DNA from: Bartonella callosciuri
GTDB taxonomy: Bacteria; Pseudomonadota; Alphaproteobacteria; Rhizobiales; Rhizobiaceae
Direction of reading: 5' to 3'
DNA length: 64,000 nt
Assembly (NCBI RefSeq): GCF_014203215.1
Contig: NZ_JACHIM010000002.1
Coordinates: 54,446-118,445, forward strand
The translations under genes and the position numbers were made by a program. Positions 51,804 through 61,560 of the stretch are shown in pieces. Every line of letters begins with the position of its first letter. Position 1 is the first letter of the stretch. Below the pieces are notes generated by a model. The model ran no database searches, had not been told where the DNA came from, and saw nothing but the letters and a program-made list of their open reading frames with translations.

Positions 51804-53092
51804 ATGAAGACCTTTTTTTTCCTCGTCGCAATGTTGGTCTTAAACGTCGATATTGGGCTGAACGTCGTTTCCGAGCGTATGGTTTGATTGCTATTTTTAT
51901 TGGTTTATTTTTTTTATTTGCGCTTTTATGGTCTATCATAAGTCAGGGTTATACAGCTTTTTTTCAAAGTGAAATGATATTACCGATTTATTTGGATGAG
52001 AAGGTTATTGATCCAAGTGGTCAGCGTGCAACAAGTCCACAGGTGCTCATAACTGCTAATTATCCGCTTCTTGTACGAAATGCTTTGGTAAAAAAGCTTG
52101 ATATAGACCAAAATGATAGGGCATCGTTGCGGGATGTTAACCATATGTTTTCAAGTAGAGTCCGCGTTCAACTTCGTGAAATGGTAACAAAGAATCCAAA
52201 GTTAATTGGAACGACACAAAAAATCAAAGTCTTGGCGGCAGCAGATATTGATTCTGCTTATAAAGGGCAGATTGATTTGCATGTAGCAGAAAAAAATCGC
52301 AAAGTTTCTGATCGCCAAATAGCATGGATGAAACGCTTAGCCTATGATGGTATCCTTTATAAAACATTTAATTTGGGTTTTTTTACATTTGGTGCTTCCA
52401 GCCGCCCTGAGACTGCAGGATTGAGTGTTGCAATAATTGGCTCTCTTTACATGATAGCTATAGTTTTAGTGATTTCACTTCCAATAGGGATAGCAACGGC
52501 TCTTTATTTAGAAGAATATGCACGCAAAAATAAATTTATAGATTTTCTTGAGGTTAATATCAATAATCTTGCCGCTGTTCCTTCGATCATTTTTGGTCTT
52601 TTAGGACTTGCTGTTTTTGTTAATTTTTTGGGGCTACCACGTTCAGCTTCTTTCGTTGGTGGTCTTGTGTTGGCTCTTATGACGCTCCCAACAATTATTA
52701 TAGCGACACGTTCTGCTTTGCGTGCTGTCCCTTTCTCTATTCGTGCAGCAGCTTTAGGGTTGGGGGCATCAAAAACACAAATGGTTTTTCACCATGTTCT
52801 TCCTTTAGCGGCACCTGGTATTTTGACGGGCACAATTATTGGTGTGGCGCAGGCTCTTGGGGAAACAGCTCCTTTACTTTTGATTGGGATGGCTGCTTTT
52901 GTTGTCAATATTCCTACTACACCCATGGATTCAGCAACGGCTTTGCCGGTTCAAATTTTTATGTGGGCAGGTGAAGCAGAGCGCGCTTTTGTTGAGAAGA
53001 CATCAGGTGCTATTATTGTATTAATGATTTTCCTTGCGGTTATGAATATTTCTGCTGTTTTTTTACGTCGACGATTTGAACGACGCCAGTAA
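51800..53092 (+). CDS. pstA: Phosphate ABC transporter permease PstA
   Basis: Partner permease of PstC, 430 residues, again the long form with a ~190-residue N-terminal part containing one membrane segment and a periplasmic domain. The core has about five membrane segments and the coupling loop around IRAAALGLGASKTQMVFHHV. It is translationally coupled to pstC by an ATGA overlap. Confidence 0.94.
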   Translation: MNEDLFFPRRNVGLKRRYWAERRFRAYGLIAIFIGLFFLFALLWSIISQGYTAFFQSEMILPIYLDEKVIDPSGQRATSPQVLITANYPLLVRNALVKKLDIDQNDRASLRDVNHMFSSRVRVQLREMVTKNPKLIGTTQKIKVLAAADIDSAYKGQIDLHVAEKNRKVSDRQIAWMKRLAYDGILYKTFNLGFFTFGASSRPETAGLSVAIIGSLYMIAIVLVISLPIGIATALYLEEYARKNKFIDFLEVNINNLAAVPSIIFGLLGLAVFVNFLGLPRSASFVGGLVLALMTLPTIIIATRSALRAVPFSIRAAALGLGASKTQMVFHHVLPLAAPGILTGTIIGVAQALGETAPLLLIGMAAFVVNIPTTPMDSATALPVQIFMWAGEAERAFVEKTSGAIIVLMIFLAVMNISAVFLRRRFERRQ

Positions 53093-53151
53093 CTTCGATA
53101 AAGCATTAATTTCAATAAGGTTTGTGTTTTAAAGTAAGGTGAGTTTTTGTA

Positions 53152-53910
53152 ATGAAAGTTAAAATGCGCGGTCAAGATGTGAAGGTTTTTTATGGGGAAA
53201 AAGAAGCACTTCATGGTATTACTCTTGATATCCCTGAACATAAAGTCACGGCTTTGATAGGTCCTTCAGGTTGCGGAAAATCAACTTTTCTGCGTTGTTT
53301 TAATCGTATGAATGATACAATTGAAGGTGCTAAAGTAACGGGTCTGATTACCTTAGACGGAGAGAATATTTATGACTCGCGAGTTGATGTTGTAGAATTG
53401 CGTGCCCGTGTTGGTATGGTTTTTCAAAAGCCCAGTCCTTTTCCAAAATCTATTTTTGAGAATGTTGCCTATGGGCCACGCATTCATGGTTTAGTTAAGT
53501 CGCGTGCTGAATTGCATGAAGTGGTGGAAAAGAGTTTGAGACAGGCAGGGTTATTTGAAGAAGTAAAAGACCGTCTTCATGAGGCAGGAACAAGTTTATC
53601 AGGAGGACAACAACAGCGCTTGTGTATTGCGCGTGCCATTGCTGTTAGTCCTGAAGTTATTTTGATGGATGAGCCTTGCTCAGCTCTTGATCCAATTGCG
53701 ACGGCACGTATTGAAGAGCTTATAGATGCATTACGACAAAATTATACAATTGTTATTGTGACACACTCCATGCAACAGGCGGCACGCGTTTCTCAATATA
53801 CAGCCATGTTTCATTTGGGGCATTTGGTAGAAGTTGGTGCGACTGAAATGATCTTCACTTCACCAAAAGAACAACGTACGCAAGATTATATTACGGGGCG
53901 TTTTGGATAG
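53152..53910 (+). CDS. pstB: Phosphate ABC transporter ATP-binding protein PstB
   Basis: ATPase of the Pst system, 252 residues. Walker A is GPSGCGKST, the Q-loop lies in [12 protein letters not shown], the ABC signature is [16 protein letters not shown] and Walker [13 protein letters not shown]. It lies 59 bases after pstA and 20 before phoU. Confidence 0.97.
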   Translation: MKVKMRGQDVKVFYGEKEALHGITLDIPEHKVTALIGPSGCGKSTFLRCFNRMNDTIEGAKVTGLITLDGENIYDSRVDVVELRARVGMVFQKPSPFPKSIFENVAYGPRIHGLVKSRAELHEVVEKSLRQAGLFEEVKDRLHEAGTSLSGGQQQRLCIARAIAVSPEVILMDEPCSALDPIATARIEELIDALRQNYTIVIVTHSMQQAARVSQYTAMFHLGHLVEVGATEMIFTSPKEQRTQDYITGRFG

Positions 53911-53930
53911 GTGAATTGAGGAGTATAAAA

Positions 53931-54653
53931 ATGGCTATGAACCACACTGTTCGTTCTTATGATGCAGAACTAAAATATTTAAAAGCAAGAATCACAGAAA
54001 TGGGTGGTCATGCAGAAAAAATGATTGAGCGTTCTGTTGCATCGATTGTGTGTAGTGATCTTGAACTTGCGACGAGAGTTATTACCGATGATTTGTTTTT
54101 AGATGAAGCAGAGCGTGACATTGATGAAAAAGCAATTACCATTATTTGTAAACGTCAGCCTATGGCTGTTGACTTGCGAGAAATTATCGGTGCTATTCGT
54201 ATTTCTTCTGATCTTGAGCGGATTGGAGATATGGCCAAAAACATTGCAAAGCGGACGGTAGCAGTTTCAGAAATACGTCAATCTGCTACTTTTTATCATG
54301 GGCTTGAAACGATTACAGCTTTAGCACTTAATCAGTTAAAAGAAGTATTAAGTGCTTATACGAGTCGTTTTTTAGAGCGTGTTGACGCAGTACGTGAGCG
54401 TGATGGTAAAATTGATGCTCTGTATACTTCTCTTTTTCGTGAGCTTTTGACTTATATGACAGACGATAAGCGTAATATTACGGTTTGTACGCATTTACTT
54501 TTTTGTTTAAAAAATATTGAACGAATTGGTGATCATGTCACTAATATTGCTGAAATGTTACATTATATTATAACGGGGTACAATATGTCTTCGGATCGTC
54601 CTCGTGATGATCTTACCTATAAAGTTGGGGTAGGTAAAAAGAAAATAGATTAA
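53931..54653 (+). CDS. phoU: Phosphate transport system regulator PhoU
   Basis: A 240-residue all-helical protein with two PhoU three-helix repeats, each holding an E/DxxxD metal motif (for example SDLERIGDMAKNIAKR and KNIERIGDHVTNIAEM). It restrains phosphate uptake and the PhoR kinase. The start is the ATG at 53931 after GAGGAG; an upstream TTG reading is rejected. It ends the operon; phoB, often next in this order, is absent here. Confidence 0.95.
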   Translation: MAMNHTVRSYDAELKYLKARITEMGGHAEKMIERSVASIVCSDLELATRVITDDLFLDEAERDIDEKAITIICKRQPMAVDLREIIGAIRISSDLERIGDMAKNIAKRTVAVSEIRQSATFYHGLETITALALNQLKEVLSAYTSRFLERVDAVRERDGKIDALYTSLFRELLTYMTDDKRNITVCTHLLFCLKNIERIGDHVTNIAEMLHYIITGYNMSSDRPRDDLTYKVGVGKKKID

Positions 54654-55207
54654 AGTTTTTCTCTTAAGATATCTAAAATGAGTTTGTTGTTAAAGATAAA
54701 AAAGGTGTTTTGTTGCAGCATGGCTGTAGGAGGAATATAATATAGAGCTCATAGGCAAGAGCAACGAAATAATCTAGAATATTTTCAAGCCAATACTACA
54801 AATTTTAAAATCTTAATTTAATAGATTGGGTGCATGGATAATATCACCAATTTATATTTTGGTGGGAGGGAAAATTGCTTTCTGATCAATTTTTTCAATA
54901 TTGACGCAGATAGTTTTATTACAATAATTTGTTGTGTATAAAACTGTTTGAGAGTTTTGGAGGATAATAGTTTATCGCGGTTGAAGCTTGAGTATTAATT
55001 TTGTCTGGCTAGATTCGTTCATAACAATGGTAATATTGAACCATAAATTAGAAGCTTTCATTTTTATTTCACATAGACAGAGTTTAATTACTACTTGTAT
55101 TAAAATTTTATTAAGTAGTAACAATTAATCGTATACTTGCTTTGGAGATACATTTAAAAATTGTTTAAATTTTGAACATTCAAAGATATAGGAATGTGTT
55201 GTATAAA
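54654..55207. other. Gap between phoU and the SleB-like gene
   Basis: About 550 AT-rich bases with stops in all frames. No phoB or other gene is present, and no clear terminator hairpin was recognised after phoU. The promoter of the following lipoprotein gene should lie in the last part. Confidence 0.5.
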
Positions 55208-56053
55208 ATGAAAAAAAATTATTGGACTTTTTTTATTATCTGTTTTTTGGTCCCGTTTAATATCGTAGGATGTGCAAATCATTTGGGTCTTGGTAAAGTC
55301 AAGGATAATAAGAAGACGAAAACAGCAATCCATCCATTGACTGAGCGTCAATGCCTTATGCGTGCAATGTATTTTGAATCAAATCGTACAAGCTTTGAAG
55401 GAATGGTTGCTGTTGGAACGGTTGTTATGAATCGTGTTAATTCAACCGCCTATCCAAAAACAATTTGTGGTGTCGTTGGTCAGTACAAGCAGTTTGCTCC
55501 CGGTGTTTTAACACGTCCTATGACGGAGCCTGCATCTGTTGCCCGTGCTAGAGAGGCTGCTGATGCTGTTTTACGCGGCAAACGAGATAAGAAACTTAAA
55601 AATGCTAAGTTTTTTCATACCGCAGGTTTATATTTTCCTTATAAAAACATGCACTATGTTCGTGTTGTGGGAGGAAATGCCTTTTATGAAAAGCGCTCAC
55701 GTGATGGATCGCTCCAAGTTCCTACGAATGATCGTCCTTATGATGTTGCTTATGCTTTTGCCCAAGAACGTTCTGGCAATGTACTGAGTTTCATGGATGC
55801 AAACTTAAAAGGTAAAGAAATAAAAACAGAAGAAACACAAAATATATCTCCTTCAATAGAATTAGTGCAGGCGAAAAAGATGCATCCCGCGTCTTTTTTT
55901 GTCGTACAACTTAATAAGGTTCCCATTCCCACATATGCACCACGTCGTGTCGAAAAGGAAGAGGAAAGTAAAGCAATTATGGCCTATTCTATACCTTCAT
56001 CAGAGCAGTTAAATGCAGTTGTTGCAATGTTAGAAAAACGGTACAGTCGGTAA
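55208..56053 (+). CDS. Cell-wall hydrolase of the SleB type, predicted lipoprotein
   Basis: A 281-residue protein with a hydrophobic signal sequence and a lipobox-like end (NIVGC, Cys19), so probably an outer- or inner-membrane lipoprotein. Residues ~45-155 form a SleB/Hydrolase_2 domain, with the catalytic Glu expected in MYFESNRTSFEGM and the later FHTAGLYFPYKN. The family cuts peptidoglycan glycan strands. The C-terminus is unstructured. The start at 55208 is the ATG nearest the signal peptide; no strong ribosome binding site is visible and upstream TTG starts are possible. Confidence 0.8.
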   Translation: MKKNYWTFFIICFLVPFNIVGCANHLGLGKVKDNKKTKTAIHPLTERQCLMRAMYFESNRTSFEGMVAVGTVVMNRVNSTAYPKTICGVVGQYKQFAPGVLTRPMTEPASVARAREAADAVLRGKRDKKLKNAKFFHTAGLYFPYKNMHYVRVVGGNAFYEKRSRDGSLQVPTNDRPYDVAYAFAQERSGNVLSFMDANLKGKEIKTEETQNISPSIELVQAKKMHPASFFVVQLNKVPIPTYAPRRVEKEEESKAIMAYSIPSSEQLNAVVAMLEKRYSR

Positions 56054-56081
56054 TTTTGCAAAATTAAAGAAGATATTGGTA

Positions 56082-57329
56082 ATGTACTTTGATATTCACG
56101 AAGCAATTTCTCCTGAAATGCTTAATCGTCTTGCAGAAATTACGGTAAAAGTTGGGCTGAATTTACAAGAAGGGCAAGATCTTGTTTTGACTGCTCCAGC
56201 TTCAGCGTTACCTTTTGTTCGTCGTATTGCATACCATGCTTATAAAGCTGGCGTTGGTGTGATTACACCACTTTTTAGTGATGATATGTTATCGCTTACA
56301 CGGTTTAAAAATGCGCATAATGCTAGTTTTGATTGTGCACCTTCTTGGTTGTATGAGGGAATGGCGAAGGCTTTTGAAAATGGGGCTGCGCGTTTAGCTA
56401 TTGTTGGTGATAATCCTTTGCTGCTTTCCAATCAAGATTTTGATAAAGTTGCACGTTTAAATAAGGCTACTTCAATAGCTTATCAGCCTGCTCTCAAAAA
56501 AATATCGAATTTTTCTATGAACTGGTCAATTGCTGCTTATCCAACAGCTGGGTGGGCTGAGGTGATGTTCCCTTCTTTACCACTTCATGAGGCTATTAAG
56601 AAGTTAGCTGATGCAATTTTTTCTGCTTCACGTGTTACAGAAGAGGATGCGATGCTTGCGTGGGCTGTGCATAATGCGACTTTGAAGCAACGATCATCTT
56701 GGCTTAATGAGCAGCGTTTTTCTGCTTTGCATTTTACAGGGCCAGGAACTGATTTAATAGTTGGTTTGGCAGATGATCATGAATGGCATGGTGGTGCATC
56801 AGTTGCTCAAAATGGTGTTGTCTGCAATCCTAATATTCCAACAGAAGAAGTATTTACTACTCCTCATGCTCATAAAGTTGAAGGTTTTGTTCGTTCAACG
56901 AAGCCACTTTCCTACCAAGGAGCACTGATTGATAATATTGAAGTACGGTTTGAAGCAGGGCGTATTGTTGATGCTTGTGCTTCGACGGGGCAGGAAGTTT
57001 TGCAACAGGTTTTGCAAAGTGATGAGGGTGCAAGTCGATTGGGTGAAGTCGCTCTTGTCCCCCATTCTTCACCGATTTCTAAAAGTGGTCTTCTTTTTTA
57101 TAATACATTATTTGATGAAAATGCTGCATGTCATATTGCTTTAGGGCAGTGTTATTCCAAATGCTTTTTAGATGGAGCATCGTTGACGACAGAGGAGATT
57201 GCCGCGCGTGGCGGTAATAAAAGTGTGATTCATATTGACTGGATGATTGGGTCAGGTGAAATCGACATAGATGGTATTACGCAAGACGGCACAAAGGTTC
57301 CTGTATTTCGTAAGGGTGAATGGGTTTAA
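56082..57329 (+). CDS. M29-family aminopeptidase
   Basis: A 415-residue metallo-aminopeptidase of the AmpS/PepS (thermophilic aminopeptidase) family, normal length. Typical features are NIPTEEVFTTPHAHKVEGFV, which supplies metal ligands, and HIDWMIGSGEIDIDG near the C-terminus. It is cytosolic, without a signal peptide. The ATG at 56082 was chosen over a TTG 6 bases upstream. It lies 28 bases after the SleB-like gene. Confidence 0.88.
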   Translation: MYFDIHEAISPEMLNRLAEITVKVGLNLQEGQDLVLTAPASALPFVRRIAYHAYKAGVGVITPLFSDDMLSLTRFKNAHNASFDCAPSWLYEGMAKAFENGAARLAIVGDNPLLLSNQDFDKVARLNKATSIAYQPALKKISNFSMNWSIAAYPTAGWAEVMFPSLPLHEAIKKLADAIFSASRVTEEDAMLAWAVHNATLKQRSSWLNEQRFSALHFTGPGTDLIVGLADDHEWHGGASVAQNGVVCNPNIPTEEVFTTPHAHKVEGFVRSTKPLSYQGALIDNIEVRFEAGRIVDACASTGQEVLQQVLQSDEGASRLGEVALVPHSSPISKSGLLFYNTLFDENAACHIALGQCYSKCFLDGASLTTEEIAARGGNKSVIHIDWMIGSGEIDIDGITQDGTKVPVFRKGEWV

Positions 57330-57387
57330 ATATTCTTGTTTTTTTATAGTATTTTGTTGGAAAGCGCGTAATTATTAAGGAAGATGG

Positions 57388-58263
57388 ATGCCTGAACTTC
57401 CTGAAGTAGAAACGGTTCGTTGTGGGCTAGAGCCAGTAGTAACTGATGCAAAGATTATATCTATTACGCTTAATCGTAGAGATTTGCGATTTCCTTTTCC
57501 AGAGAAGTTTTCTGAGCGGCTTATGGGGCGGATGATCGTGGGACTTGGTCGGCGTGCAAAATATTTGTTGTTTCATCTTTCTCAGAATGAAACGATTTTA
57601 AGCCATTTAGGAATGTCAGGATCATGGCGCATAGAGGATAATTTTTTAAGAAAAACACTTTTTCCTACAGAGAAATTTGTTAGGCATGATCACTTTATTA
57701 TGGATATTCAGGCTAAGGATGGCAAAATTTATCGCCTTATTTATAATGATACTCGTCGTTTTGGATTTATGCTTTTAGTAGATACAAGAAAGCTTTATGA
57801 TCATCCGCTTTTAAAAAAGCTAGGGATTGAGCCTATGAGTAATGCGTTTTCTGGTCGTTATTTACAAGAAGCCTTTGTTAATAAAAAAATATCCCTTAAG
57901 AGCGTTTTGCTTGATCAGTCTATTGTTGCGGGACTTGGGAATATTTATGCTTGCGAAGCGCTTTGGCGTAGTCGTTTATCTCCACAACGTGGTGCGTTTA
58001 CATTAGCCCTGAAAACTAAACATGCACGCGAATTGGCAGATTCTTTAGCAAATAATATACGCAATGTGATTACTGAAGCAATTTTGTCTGGTGGATCTTC
58101 TTTACGTGATTATATGCATGTTGATGGATCACTTGGTTATTTTCAACATACTTTTTCGGTTTATGGACGAGAGGACAAGGAATGCTTACAATGTGGAACG
58201 CCTATTATACGTATTTTGCAGTCGGGACGGTCCAGTTTTTACTGTTCACAGTGTCAAAAGTGA
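57388..58263 (+). CDS. mutM: Formamidopyrimidine-DNA glycosylase
   Basis: Removes 8-oxoguanine and formamidopyrimidines from DNA; 291 residues. Pro2 and Glu3 in MPELPEVETVR are the catalytic residues, and the C-terminal zinc finger is CLQCGTPI...FYCSQCQK. The Lys in the LGRRAKYLL segment is the usual beta/delta elimination partner. Together with the MutT-like Nudix gene at 2.8 kb it covers defence against oxidised guanine. Confidence 0.96.
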   Translation: MPELPEVETVRCGLEPVVTDAKIISITLNRRDLRFPFPEKFSERLMGRMIVGLGRRAKYLLFHLSQNETILSHLGMSGSWRIEDNFLRKTLFPTEKFVRHDHFIMDIQAKDGKIYRLIYNDTRRFGFMLLVDTRKLYDHPLLKKLGIEPMSNAFSGRYLQEAFVNKKISLKSVLLDQSIVAGLGNIYACEALWRSRLSPQRGAFTLALKTKHARELADSLANNIRNVITEAILSGGSSLRDYMHVDGSLGYFQHTFSVYGREDKECLQCGTPIIRILQSGRSSFYCSQCQK

Positions 58264-58337
58264 ATAAGGTATCTTGCAAAATCCTACAAGAGGCTTAAAG
58301 TCGTCTCTATAATTACATGAAGGCTGAGAATTTTTTT

Positions 58338-59732
58338 ATGCTGAATAAAGTACTAACACATCTGGATGAGAATATAGAAAAGAGCCTTGAACGCCTTTTT
58401 TCTCTTTTACGTTTTCAATCGATTTCTACAGATACAGCTTATAAGGATGAATGTCGTAAAGCAGCTGATTGGCTCGTAGAGGATTTAAAAAGCATTGGTT
58501 TTGAAGCTTCACGCCGCGATACACCCGGGCATCCAATGGTTGTTGGGCATCACCCAGGACCTTCAGATGATTGTCTGCATGTACTATTTTATGGACATTA
58601 TGACGTTCAACCTGTTGATCCGCTGAGTTTATGGGAAGACGACCCTTTTACACCTTCTGTAAAAGAACGAGATGGAAAGAGAGTTATTTGTGCCCGTGGA
58701 GCTTCAGATGACAAAGGACAGCTCATGACTTTTATTGAAGCATGTCGTGCATTTAAGAAAGAGACAGGGCAGCTTCCTGTTAAAGTTACTGTTTTATGTG
58801 AAGGTGAAGAAGAAAGTGCTTCTCCTTCTCTTATTCCTTTTTTGAAAGCAAATAGGGATGAACTTAAGGCTGATTGTGCATTGGTTTGTGACACGTCGAT
58901 GTGGGATGCCGATACACCGTCTGTTGCTGTTGCTCTTCGGGGGATTTTAGCAGAAGAGGTTATTATCACAGCAGCTAATCGTGATTTACACTCTGGTTAT
59001 TTTGGGGGAGCAGCAGCTAACCCCATTCGTATTTTAGCTAAGATTTTAGCAGGACTTCACGATGAAAATGGGCGGGTCACACTTCCTAGTTTTTATGATG
59101 GAGTAGAAGAAACACCTCCACATATTTTGCAAGCATGGAATGAGCTTAATTGCACTGCTGAAAATTTTCTTGGTCCTATAGGGCTTTCCATTCCTGCTGG
59201 TGAAAAAGGGCGAAGCATTTTAGAACTGGTCTGGGCGCGTCCTACAGCAGAAATTAATGGTATTAGTGGTGGCTATGAAGGAGAAGGGATTAAAACAGTT
59301 ATTGCTTCTCAAGCGAGTGCAAAAGTGTCTTTTCGTTTAGTACATAAGCAGGATCCACAGAAAATACGCCAAGCTTTTCGAGGTTATGTGTGCAGCCTTC
59401 TTCCTGCTGACTGTACAGTCGCATTTAAAGAACATGGTGCTGCTCCAGCGATTCAGCTTCCCTATAATTTGCCTTTTATCGAGGCAGCGAAGGATGCTTT
59501 ATCACAAGAATGGGGTAATCCAGCTTTATTAACAGTTATGGGTGGTTCGATTCCGGTTGTTGGAGATTTTCAATCAATTCTTGGCATGGCAACTGTTTTG
59601 GTTGGATTTGCGCTAGAGGATGACCGTATTCATTCGCCTAATGAAAAGTATAATCTGAAATCGTTCCATAAGGGGCAGCGGTCGTGGGCAAGAATTCTTG
59701 TAGCTTTAGCAAATAGGGGGGTAAATGGCTGA
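58338..59732 (+). CDS. M20-family dipeptidase
   Basis: A 464-residue zinc peptidase of the M20 family. Metal ligands are expected in FYGHYDVQP (His), GASDDKGQ (bridging Asp), EGEEESAS (catalytic Glu pair) and CDTSMWD. A dimerisation domain lies in the middle. Relatives cleave dipeptides. The ATG at 58338 (MLNKVLTHLDEN) follows GAGAA; a start at 58317 would add seven residues. It overlaps the RNase D-like gene by 8 bases. Confidence 0.88.
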   Translation: MLNKVLTHLDENIEKSLERLFSLLRFQSISTDTAYKDECRKAADWLVEDLKSIGFEASRRDTPGHPMVVGHHPGPSDDCLHVLFYGHYDVQPVDPLSLWEDDPFTPSVKERDGKRVICARGASDDKGQLMTFIEACRAFKKETGQLPVKVTVLCEGEEESASPSLIPFLKANRDELKADCALVCDTSMWDADTPSVAVALRGILAEEVIITAANRDLHSGYFGGAAANPIRILAKILAGLHDENGRVTLPSFYDGVEETPPHILQAWNELNCTAENFLGPIGLSIPAGEKGRSILELVWARPTAEINGISGGYEGEGIKTVIASQASAKVSFRLVHKQDPQKIRQAFRGYVCSLLPADCTVAFKEHGAAPAIQLPYNLPFIEAAKDALSQEWGNPALLTVMGGSIPVVGDFQSILGMATVLVGFALEDDRIHSPNEKYNLKSFHKGQRSWARILVALANRGVNG

Positions 59733-60345
59733 GATTCGCGTTCATCAAGGGGATTTACCAGACTTAGACAATTATCAAGTTGATGCCGTTGCGATTGATA
59801 CCGAGACTTTAGGGTTACAACCGTATCGTGATCGTTTATGTGTTGTTCAGCTTTCTTGTGGAGATGGCACTGCTGACGTTATACAGATTGCTAAAGGACA
59901 AAAGAGTGCACCTAATTTGGTTAAATTGCTTGAAGATAAGACAATTACTAAAATATTTCATTTTGGGCGTTTTGATCTTTCTATTTTAGCGCATACATTT
60001 GGTGTTATGCCAGATGTGGTTTTTTGTACAAAAATTGCTTCAAAACTCACCCGTACCTACACGGACCGTCATGGATTAAAGGAAATTTGTGGTGAGTTGC
60101 TAAATGTGAATATTTCGAAGCAGCAGCAATCTTCGGATTGGGCTTCTGAAACTTTATCACGTGCGCAAATTGAATATGCTGCATCGGATGTTTTATATTT
60201 GCATCGTTTAAAGGACATCTTTGAAGAACGTTTAAGACGTGAAGAGCGCGAAAGTGTTGCAAAGGCATGTTTTGAATTTTTGCCGATGAGGGCAAAACTT
60301 GATCTTTTAGGATGGTCGGAGGTTGATATTTTTGCGCATAGCTGA
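59725..60345 (+). CDS. RNase D-like 3'-5' exonuclease, short form
   Basis: A 206-residue protein consisting only of the DEDDy exonuclease domain. The catalytic acidic residues appear in AIDTETLGL, FHFGRFDLSIL and the YAASDVLYLHRL motif with the DEDDy Tyr. The HRDC domains of full-length RNase D are absent, as in other short alphaproteobacterial homologues. A role in tRNA 3' end or small RNA trimming is inferred. It overlaps the dipeptidase by 8 bases. Confidence 0.85.
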   Translation: MAEIRVHQGDLPDLDNYQVDAVAIDTETLGLQPYRDRLCVVQLSCGDGTADVIQIAKGQKSAPNLVKLLEDKTITKIFHFGRFDLSILAHTFGVMPDVVFCTKIASKLTRTYTDRHGLKEICGELLNVNISKQQQSSDWASETLSRAQIEYAASDVLYLHRLKDIFEERLRREERESVAKACFEFLPMRAKLDLLGWSEVDIFAHS

Positions 60346-61181
60346 GTTTAAGGATTTTTTTCTTAAACGGAGTAGGAAGAGTTAACCGCAGTGCCGTAAA
60401 ACATTGTGCTTTAGGACAATCGTATAAGGCATATTCATACATATAAAATACAAGAGCGTTTCTGTCTAATTTCCATTTTCTTTTGCACCAACTAAGTGTA
60501 GAAGTATAAATTTGAATGGAAGGTTTAGGATAGGACTTCTCTATAGAGTTTATGAAGCGAGAATTACATAAGTAATCAGCAGGTAGAGTCCATCAGGAAA
60601 AACCAATCTTATTACAGATTTATGCGGATAAGAATCCTTGTCCTTTAAAGGTGAGGAGAAGATTAATGAAAAAACAGAATAAAATGCTCATATATATTAA
60701 TATGGGCATTTATATTTTCTATGCTCTTAATCTATTTTGATGATGGTGTTTTGTGCCATAATTCTTAATAGAGTAAGTGCTATTAAATTTGAAGATTGCA
60801 GAAATAAAAACACACATATATATCAATATATATTTTATGTTTATGATTGTCTCTATTTTGGCTCTCTAAAAAAGGGAAAGATAGTTTTGTGGAGGATGGT
60901 AGCAAAAAAGGTGAATAATAATATTGCATAAAAAATTGCTATAGGATTCTGTTGAAATTACGTTAAGCAATACAGAATGTTTTTATTCGAAATATCTCTA
61001 TTGGAGAAATGTACTGGTAAACACCTGTCTAATTAGTTTTATATGTGGCGATACATTATATACGCATTGCTTACAAAACAAGTGGTTTCTTAGTACAGGT
61101 CAAAAATTCCTGTTTATTTTAAGATCAAAGAACGACAAAACTGCATTTTTGGAGAGATCTCACTTTTTATTTATTAATATA
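60346..61181. other. Long gap after the RNase D-like gene
   Basis: AT-rich with no firmly supported gene. A short ORF pair at 60666-60931 is listed separately. An inverted repeat (ATGCTCATAT at 60684-60693, ATATGGGCAT at 60700-60709, one G-U pair) lies inside it and could act as a terminator. I see no tRNA here. Confidence 0.4.
60666..60931 (+). pseudogene. Possible frameshifted small exported protein
   Basis: An ATG at 60666 has an excellent GAGGAG site 8 bases upstream and begins MKKQNKMLIYINMGIYIFYA, then stops after 24 codons. A second ORF starts at 60737, overlapping in another frame, with a short hydrophobic start (MVFCAIIL) and 64 codons. One frameshift near 60735 would join them into a protein of about 88 residues. 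No family is recognised. Confidence 0.3.
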
Positions 61182-61226
61182 TCATTTTTCTATGGAAGTT
61201 TGAAGTGACGGCTCTATATAAAATCC
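61182..61226 (+). promoter_or_regulatory. Hbp-type upstream element before the small secreted protein gene
   Basis: TCATTTTTCTATGG at 61182 lies 73 bases before the start codon, followed by GGCTCTATATAAAATCC at 61210-61226. The same two elements precede the hemin-binding protein gene at similar spacing (62630 and 62659). The second element may contain the -10 box. The palindrome found at the hbp gene is not preserved here. Confidence 0.45.
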
Positions 61227-61254
61227 ATTATGATATTATTATGGAGATAGTTTT

Positions 61255-61560
61255 ATGAACACAAAATATTTTATTACGGCTTTCGCTACTTTTGCTTCAA
61301 TATCTATAGCACAAGGAGCAAGTTTTATGACTGCTCAAAAGCTGGTGCAGGGAGTATCTTTTAACGATTTTCTTTTGAATGAAAAGGTTAGAAGTTCTTT
61401 AGATAAAGTTTTTCAAGAGAGATCTCCTTATCTTGATAATGATCAATGGAAAGTGGATGTTGAGTTGGTACCTGTATCATCTTCGTCAAGAAAAAGAGGT
61501 TCAGGATCTGGTGGAAGATCAAGAAGGCCAACGCTCTCTCGAGGTCCGATGAGTTTTTAG
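61255..61560 (+). CDS. Small secreted protein with Arg/Ser-rich tail
   Basis: A 101-residue product with a signal peptide (MNTKYFITAFATFASISIAQ, cleavage likely after GA). A mature middle part (FNDFLLNEKVRSSLDKVFQE) has no recognised fold, and the very basic, low-complexity C-terminus contains SSSSRKRGSGSGGRSRRP. A GGAG site lies 8 bases before the ATG. The upstream region resembles that of the hemin-binding genes, so it may be coregulated with them. It might also be the 5' part of a longer gene that has decayed. Confidence 0.55.
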   Translation: MNTKYFITAFATFASISIAQGASFMTAQKLVQGVSFNDFLLNEKVRSSLDKVFQERSPYLDNDQWKVDVELVPVSSSSRKRGSGSGGRSRRPTLSRGPMSF

